Of a stretch of 40,780 nt of DNA, positions 36,960 through 40,780 are shown one piece after another (the first letter of the stretch is position 1; each line of letters opens with the position of its first letter). The stretch is from the NCBI RefSeq assembly GCF_030758455.1, contig NZ_CP132355.1:1-40780 (forward strand), in the 5' to 3' direction. A model generated the notes under the pieces. It was not told the origin of the DNA. It was given only the letters and a program-made list of their open reading frames with translations, and made no database searches. The stretch comes from Erwinia pyri (lineage in GTDB: Bacteria; Pseudomonadota; Gammaproteobacteria; Enterobacterales; Enterobacteriaceae). The translations under genes were made by a program, and so were the position numbers.

Positions 36960-37601
36960 TCAGGAGGATTTAGTATCTTTATAAAGTGCTTGTATCCGGC
37001 AAACCTGTGAAGCACTGTAGCCCGTTGCATCTGCAGTTTCACGAATACTCAATTTCTTAATCTGGCGGTAGTACAGAACTTTCTGATGCCGCTCATGATC
37101 GGCCTGCTTTCCACGGTATTTACCCAATGTATGCGCCCGCTCAATTCCCTGCTTCTGGCGCTGTCGGCGGCTCAGCCAGTCCTTATGCGACATCGCGGCC
37201 ATCAGGTCGATAAGCATGTTATTGATGGCGGTTATCACAGCGCGGGTGATTGGGTCAGTCTGCGAAGGGTCTTTATCTGACAGCGCCTGCCATGAGGTGG
37301 GCACATCCAGACTGACAATCCGCAACTCGTGTTGTTCAATCTGCTTTTTCAGCGTCATCCAGTCGCTGTTACTCAGTCGGGTCAGGCGGTCTATCTGCTC
37401 GACCAGCAAAATATCATTGCGGTGACTGTCCATCAGTAAACGTCCCAGTTCCGGGCGATCAAGTTTTGTCCCGCTGATGTTCTCCCGGTAGTAACTGGCT
37501 ATTTTATGTCCCCGCCCCTCAATAAACTGCTCCAGCATCTCTTTTGCCCGATCGGCAAACTGATCTTCCGTCGATGCCCTCAAATAAGCTCTGATGAACA
37601 T
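36960..37601 (-). CDS. tnpR: Transposon resolvase TnpR, 213 aa
   Basis: The start is the ATG at 37601, eight residues in from the longest frame, because GGTG stands before it and the protein then begins directly with MFIRAYLRASTEDQ; the catalytic Ser is residue 10. RNDILLVEQIDRLTRLSNSD is the active-site region. RQRQKQGIERAHTLGKYRGK leads to a C-terminal HTH (IKKLSIRETADATGYSASQV). It resolves cointegrates at res. Similar in build to the plasmid resolvase at 32696, and both belong to the same long-tailed group. Confidence 0.92.
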   Translation of the reverse strand: MFIRAYLRASTEDQFADRAKEMLEQFIEGRGHKIASYYRENISGTKLDRPELGRLLMDSHRNDILLVEQIDRLTRLSNSDWMTLKKQIEQHELRIVSLDVPTSWQALSDKDPSQTDPITRAVITAINNMLIDLMAAMSHKDWLSRRQRQKQGIERAHTLGKYRGKQADHERHQKVLYYRQIKKLSIRETADATGYSASQVCRIQALYKDTKSS

Positions 37602-37624
37602 TTTTTCACCACGTTGTCGCATTT

Positions 37625-37735
37625 AGGTTATTGCATTTAATCTATCGCATATAGGTTATGTCATTCATCGTGTGCCGTCACGTTTTGGTTATGGCGTCAG
37701 GGTGTACCCTTATGCGATAACCATTTTTGTTAAAA
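37625..37735. promoter_or_regulatory. Probable res site between tnpR and tnpA
   Basis: Between the divergent genes lie repeated TAGGTTAT/TTGGTTAT units (TTAGGTTATTGC, ATAGGTTATGTC, TTTGGTTATGGC) and an inverted ATGCGATAACC. These look like the subsites of a resolvase site and hold the promoters of both genes. Individual subsites I to III were not assigned. Confidence 0.65.
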
Positions 37736-37768
37736 ATACCGCATCGAATAATTTATGAGGGAAACTAT

Positions 37769-40756
37769 ATGGCAAGGAGGCAGATTCTTTCTCTGTCGGA
37801 AAGAGAATCATTATTGGCATTGCCAGATGATGAGTTAACTCTGACCCGAATGGCCTATTTCAGTGAGCATGATCTGGCACTTATCAGTGTTCACCGTAAA
37901 CCGGCCAGCCGTTTTGGTTTTGCCGTCCTTCTTTGTTACCTGAAAAATGTCGGCTTTGCTCCGGATAAAAAAATCCCACCCTCTGATGCGCTGCTGAAGC
38001 ATATCGCCAGCAGGCTAAAGCTTGCGGGGGATCTCTGGCCTGCTTACCTTTCCGGCAGAGATACAACCCGACGTGAGCATTTAACCGAACTGTACCGCTA
38101 TCTTGGCGTAAAGGCGTTCACCGGCAAAATACAGCAGGACTGTATTACGCACCTGTTGTCGATGGCGACGCGCACCGATAAAGGTATTCTCCTGGCCGAA
38201 GAGTTACTGGTCTATCTTCGGCAGAACAACGTGATAATTCCCGCGATTGATGTCGTGGAGCGTACCTGTGCGGAGGCCATGGCTGGCGGAGATAAAGTCG
38301 TATTTCAGACTCTGAATGCCCCGTTAACTCCGGCGCACAGGGATGCCCTGGATCATTTACTTGAGTCATCGGACAATCAGCCTTCCAGGCTGACATGGCT
38401 TCTGCAACCGCCGGGTAAAATCAATGGTAAGAACGTGCTGCAACATCTTGATCGGCTCAGCAGCATTGAATCGCTGGCATTACCTGAAGGTATAGATCGT
38501 ACCATTCACCAGAACCGGTTGCTGAAACTGGCGCGGGAAGGCCGAAAGATGAGTAGCCGGGATTTGACCCGATTTTCAGCAGCCCGCCGTCATGCGATCC
38601 TGGTCTGCGTGCTGGAAGAAGCCAGAGCCACACTGACAGACGAAGTGATTGAGCTGCATGAGCGAATGCTGAACAGCCTTTTCAGTAAAGCCAAAAGAAC
38701 ACAGGCTGAGCGCCTTCAGCAGACCGGAAAGCTGATCCAGTCCAAACTGAGGCAGTACATCGATGTTGGTCAGGCGCTGTCTGATGCCCGAGACTCCGGT
38801 GGCGATCCATGGCTCGCAATAGAAAACATTCTCCCGTGGCCTGAATTTGTCGCCAGTCTGGAGGAAACACGCCATCTCGCCAGAAAAAATAATTTTGACC
38901 CGCTGCATATTATTACTGAGAAATACAGCACATTACGGAAATATGCCCCGCGCATGTTGTCCGCTTTACAGTTAGTCGCAACCCCGGCAGCACAACCTCT
39001 GGCTAATGCGCTGGTTGTGATCAAGGATATGTACCGGAAGCAGTCACGTAAAGTTCCGGCGACTGCGCCGCTTGAATTTATCCCTGAAAGCTGGCGCAAG
39101 GTGGTGATTACACCTGCGGGTATTGACCGGCAGTATTATGAATTTTGCGCGCTCAGCGAGCTTAAGGGAGCGTTGCGCTCCGGGGACATCTGGGTTAAAG
39201 GCTCACGCCGCTACAAAAATTTTGATGATTACCTCATTCCCGAAGGGGACTTTGACAAACTCACACCGGCGCTGCCACTGCCCGTATCTGCTGATTATCA
39301 TGAGTACATTGCCAGCCGTATGACTCTGCTTCAGTCCAGACTTGAAGAGGTCAATGCTATGGCTGCCCTTGGTGAACTGCCCGATGTGGAAATATCCGAC
39401 AAGGGCGTAAAAGTCTCTCCGCTGGATAACTGCGTTCCGGCACAGGTTTCACCGCTGGCAGAACTGGTTTACAGCATGCTACCGCGACCTAAAATCACGG
39501 AAATTCTCGACGAGGTAAACAGCTGGACGACGTTTACCCGTCATTTTTCGCATATAAAAAATGACATTACCCGTCCCGATACCCGCCTGCTCCTTACGAC
39601 AATTCTTGCGGATGGCATCAATCTTGGCCTGACCAAAATGGCAGAAGCTTGCCCCGGCAGCACCAAATCATCACTCGAAGATATTCAGGCATGGTACATC
39701 CGCGACGAAACCTATTCAGCCGCTCTTGCTGAGCTGGTAAATGCGCAGGGAAAAAGACCACTGGCGGCATTCTGGGGAGACGGAACAACGTCATCATCAG
39801 ATGGACAGAATTTCAGAACAGGCAGCTCAGGCCGCTACGCAGGGCAGGTTAACCCGAAATATGGGCAGGAGCCTGGACGTCAGTTTTATACCCATATTTC
39901 GGATCAATACAGTCCATTTTACACCTGTATAATCAGTCGGGTCAGGGATTCAACCCATGTTCTCGATGGTTTGCTGTATCACGAAAGCGACCTGGAAATC
40001 AGGGAGCATTACACCGATACCGCTGGTTTCACCGATCATGTCTTTGCCCTGATGCATCTGCTGGGCTTTGCGTTCTGTCCACGAATCAGGGATCTCCACG
40101 ACAAGAAGCTGTTTATCAAAGGGAAAGCAGACCAATACCCGGCGCTTCAATCACTGAGATCAACAACCAGCCTGAATCTGAAAGAGATCGAAATTCACTG
40201 GCGTGAAGTGCTGCGCCTGGCAACCTCGATAAAGCAGGGAACCGTGACGGCATCCCTGATGCTGAAAAAGCTTGCCAGCTACCCCAAGCAAAACGGACTT
40301 GCCAAAGCACTGAGGGAAATTGGCCGTATTGAGCGAACGCTGTTTATGCTCGACTGGTTCCGCGATCCGGCACTTCGTCGGCGGGTTCAAGCGGGACTGA
40401 ATAAAGGAGAAGCCCGTAACGCGCTGGCGCGTGCGGTATTCCTGCACCGTCTGGGTGAAATCAGGGATCGTAAACCGGAAAATCAGAGCTACCGCGCCAG
40501 CGGACTGACGCTGCTGACGGCGGCTATCTCGCTGTGGAATACCGTCTATATGGAAAGAGCGGTCGATGCCCTGAAGCGTAAAGGGATGAAGATCAACGAG
40601 CAACTGCTATCGCATTTGTCCCCGCTAGGCTGGGAACACATCAATCTGACAGGCGATTATATCTGGAAAAGCAACCGGATACCGGCTTCGGGTAAGTTTC
40701 GTCGGCTGCGGCCAGCTAAAGTAGGAAGGTCAAAAAACGACCTTAACGTACAATAA
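37769..40756 (+). CDS. tnpA: Tn3-family transposase TnpA, 995 aa
   Basis: The ATG at 37769 (MARRQILSLSERESL) has GAGGGA upstream and is preferred to an ATG 42 bases earlier. The catalytic triad can be placed: D671 in FWGDGTTSSSDGQ, D750 in HYTDTAGFTD and E881 in LNKGEARNAL, in the order and spacing of Tn3 and Tn4430 transposases. Length is normal (about 990-1000 residues). The gene ends 23 bases short of the transposon end. It appears intact. Confidence 0.96.
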   Translation: MARRQILSLSERESLLALPDDELTLTRMAYFSEHDLALISVHRKPASRFGFAVLLCYLKNVGFAPDKKIPPSDALLKHIASRLKLAGDLWPAYLSGRDTTRREHLTELYRYLGVKAFTGKIQQDCITHLLSMATRTDKGILLAEELLVYLRQNNVIIPAIDVVERTCAEAMAGGDKVVFQTLNAPLTPAHRDALDHLLESSDNQPSRLTWLLQPPGKINGKNVLQHLDRLSSIESLALPEGIDRTIHQNRLLKLAREGRKMSSRDLTRFSAARRHAILVCVLEEARATLTDEVIELHERMLNSLFSKAKRTQAERLQQTGKLIQSKLRQYIDVGQALSDARDSGGDPWLAIENILPWPEFVASLEETRHLARKNNFDPLHIITEKYSTLRKYAPRMLSALQLVATPAAQPLANALVVIKDMYRKQSRKVPATAPLEFIPESWRKVVITPAGIDRQYYEFCALSELKGALRSGDIWVKGSRRYKNFDDYLIPEGDFDKLTPALPLPVSADYHEYIASRMTLLQSRLEEVNAMAALGELPDVEISDKGVKVSPLDNCVPAQVSPLAELVYSMLPRPKITEILDEVNSWTTFTRHFSHIKNDITRPDTRLLLTTILADGINLGLTKMAEACPGSTKSSLEDIQAWYIRDETYSAALAELVNAQGKRPLAAFWGDGTTSSSDGQNFRTGSSGRYAGQVNPKYGQEPGRQFYTHISDQYSPFYTCIISRVRDSTHVLDGLLYHESDLEIREHYTDTAGFTDHVFALMHLLGFAFCPRIRDLHDKKLFIKGKADQYPALQSLRSTTSLNLKEIEIHWREVLRLATSIKQGTVTASLMLKKLASYPKQNGLAKALREIGRIERTLFMLDWFRDPALRRRVQAGLNKGEARNALARAVFLHRLGEIRDRKPENQSYRASGLTLLTAAISLWNTVYMERAVDALKRKGMKINEQLLSHLSPLGWEHINLTGDYIWKSNRIPASGKFRRLRPAKVGRSKNDLNVQ

Positions 40757-40779
40757 TTTTCGATATCCAAACTGACTCC
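40742..40779 (-). repeat. Right terminal inverted repeat of the transposon
   Basis: The reverse complement begins GGAGTCAGTTTGGATATC and matches IRL over 37 of 38 bases. The window has one base (T) beyond it, which is the first base of the duplication whose rest is at bases 1-4. Confidence 0.92.
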
Positions 40780-40780
40780 T

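Larger units (their letters stand above)
35833..40779. mobile_element. Tn3-family transposon of 4,947 bp
   Basis: Bounded by 38-bp inverted repeats with one difference, and flanked by TTGAT duplications. Content from left to right: a gene-free 240 bases, a DJ-1/PfpI gene, tnpR (minus), a res region and tnpA (plus), with tnpR and tnpA divergent. It is larger than plain cryptic members, since the DJ-1/PfpI gene is an extra passenger. TnpA and TnpR remind me of Tn5403 from Klebsiella, but this was not checked. It inserted in the HEPN-motif gene. Confidence 0.93.

Noticed and set aside
1..40780. Antibiotic-resistance genes, integron, rRNA or tRNA genes
   Set aside because: None was recognised on either strand; the only clear mobile element is the Tn3-family transposon.

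Overview
The window reads as a complete circular plasmid of 40,780 bp from an enterobacterium, most like the IncX (R6K) family. The type comes from the gene set and order: a Pi-type initiator behind 22-bp iterons, a Bis-like membrane protein, two inverted oriT copies, a VirB/VirD4 (pilX/tax) transfer region with an RfaH-like ActX, topoisomerase III, an H-NS/Hha pair and ParA. No antibiotic-resistance gene was recognised. Circularity is inferred: the last base plus the first four bases rebuild TTGAT, the 5-bp duplication that also lies left of the Tn3-family transposon, and the first 154 bases are the in-frame 3' end of the gene this transposon interrupts.

Layout. 1-2,000: end of the interrupted gene, a resolvase 3' remnant, two tiny membrane proteins, a secreted hypothetical protein, and a probable DinQ/AgrB-like type I toxin-antitoxin locus. 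2,000-9,100 (minus strand): RHH protein, SprT-like protein, small genes with 44-bp-spaced TTGCTGGCA sites between them, hns, hha, topB, three unknown genes and a thermonuclease. 9,100-21,850 (minus): a type IV secretion operon, virB1, B2, B3-B4 fusion, B5, eexN-like, B6, B7, B8, B9, B10, a small HTH gene, B11, virD4, a Cag12-like lipoprotein and trbM. 21,850-24,730: RHH regulator, actX, relaxase taxC, accessory taxA and the first oriT. 24,970-27,860: small leading-region genes, a DnaJ-like protein and two copies of one promoter/operator module. 28,260-30,320: origin, pir, bis and the second oriT in inverse orientation. 30,330-32,570: two unknown genes and the partition module.

32,700 to the end: a plasmid resolvase, a cargo of three unrelated, visibly A+T-rich genes (membrane protein, DUF2971-like protein, HEPN-motif protein), then a 4,947-bp Tn3-family transposon carrying a DJ-1/PfpI (isonitrile hydratase-like) gene, tnpR and tnpA. 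The cargo lies between the intact resolvase and the diverged resolvase 3' fragment at 153-304, and is the best candidate here for an undescribed, possibly defensive, system.

How the parts work together: TaxC with TaxA nicks at oriT next to an RP4-like TATCCTG/C site, VirD4 and the VirB channel move the strand, and EexN probably blocks entry into cells that already carry the plasmid. Pi starts replication at the iterons and probably represses its own promoter through an inverted repeat. ParA and a small RHH protein act on dense TCTTTA repeats for partition. H-NS, Hha, ActX and several small HTH/RHH proteins would set expression. The DinQ-like toxin locus may add stability. All functions are read from sequence motifs and remembered family patterns; nothing was searched.
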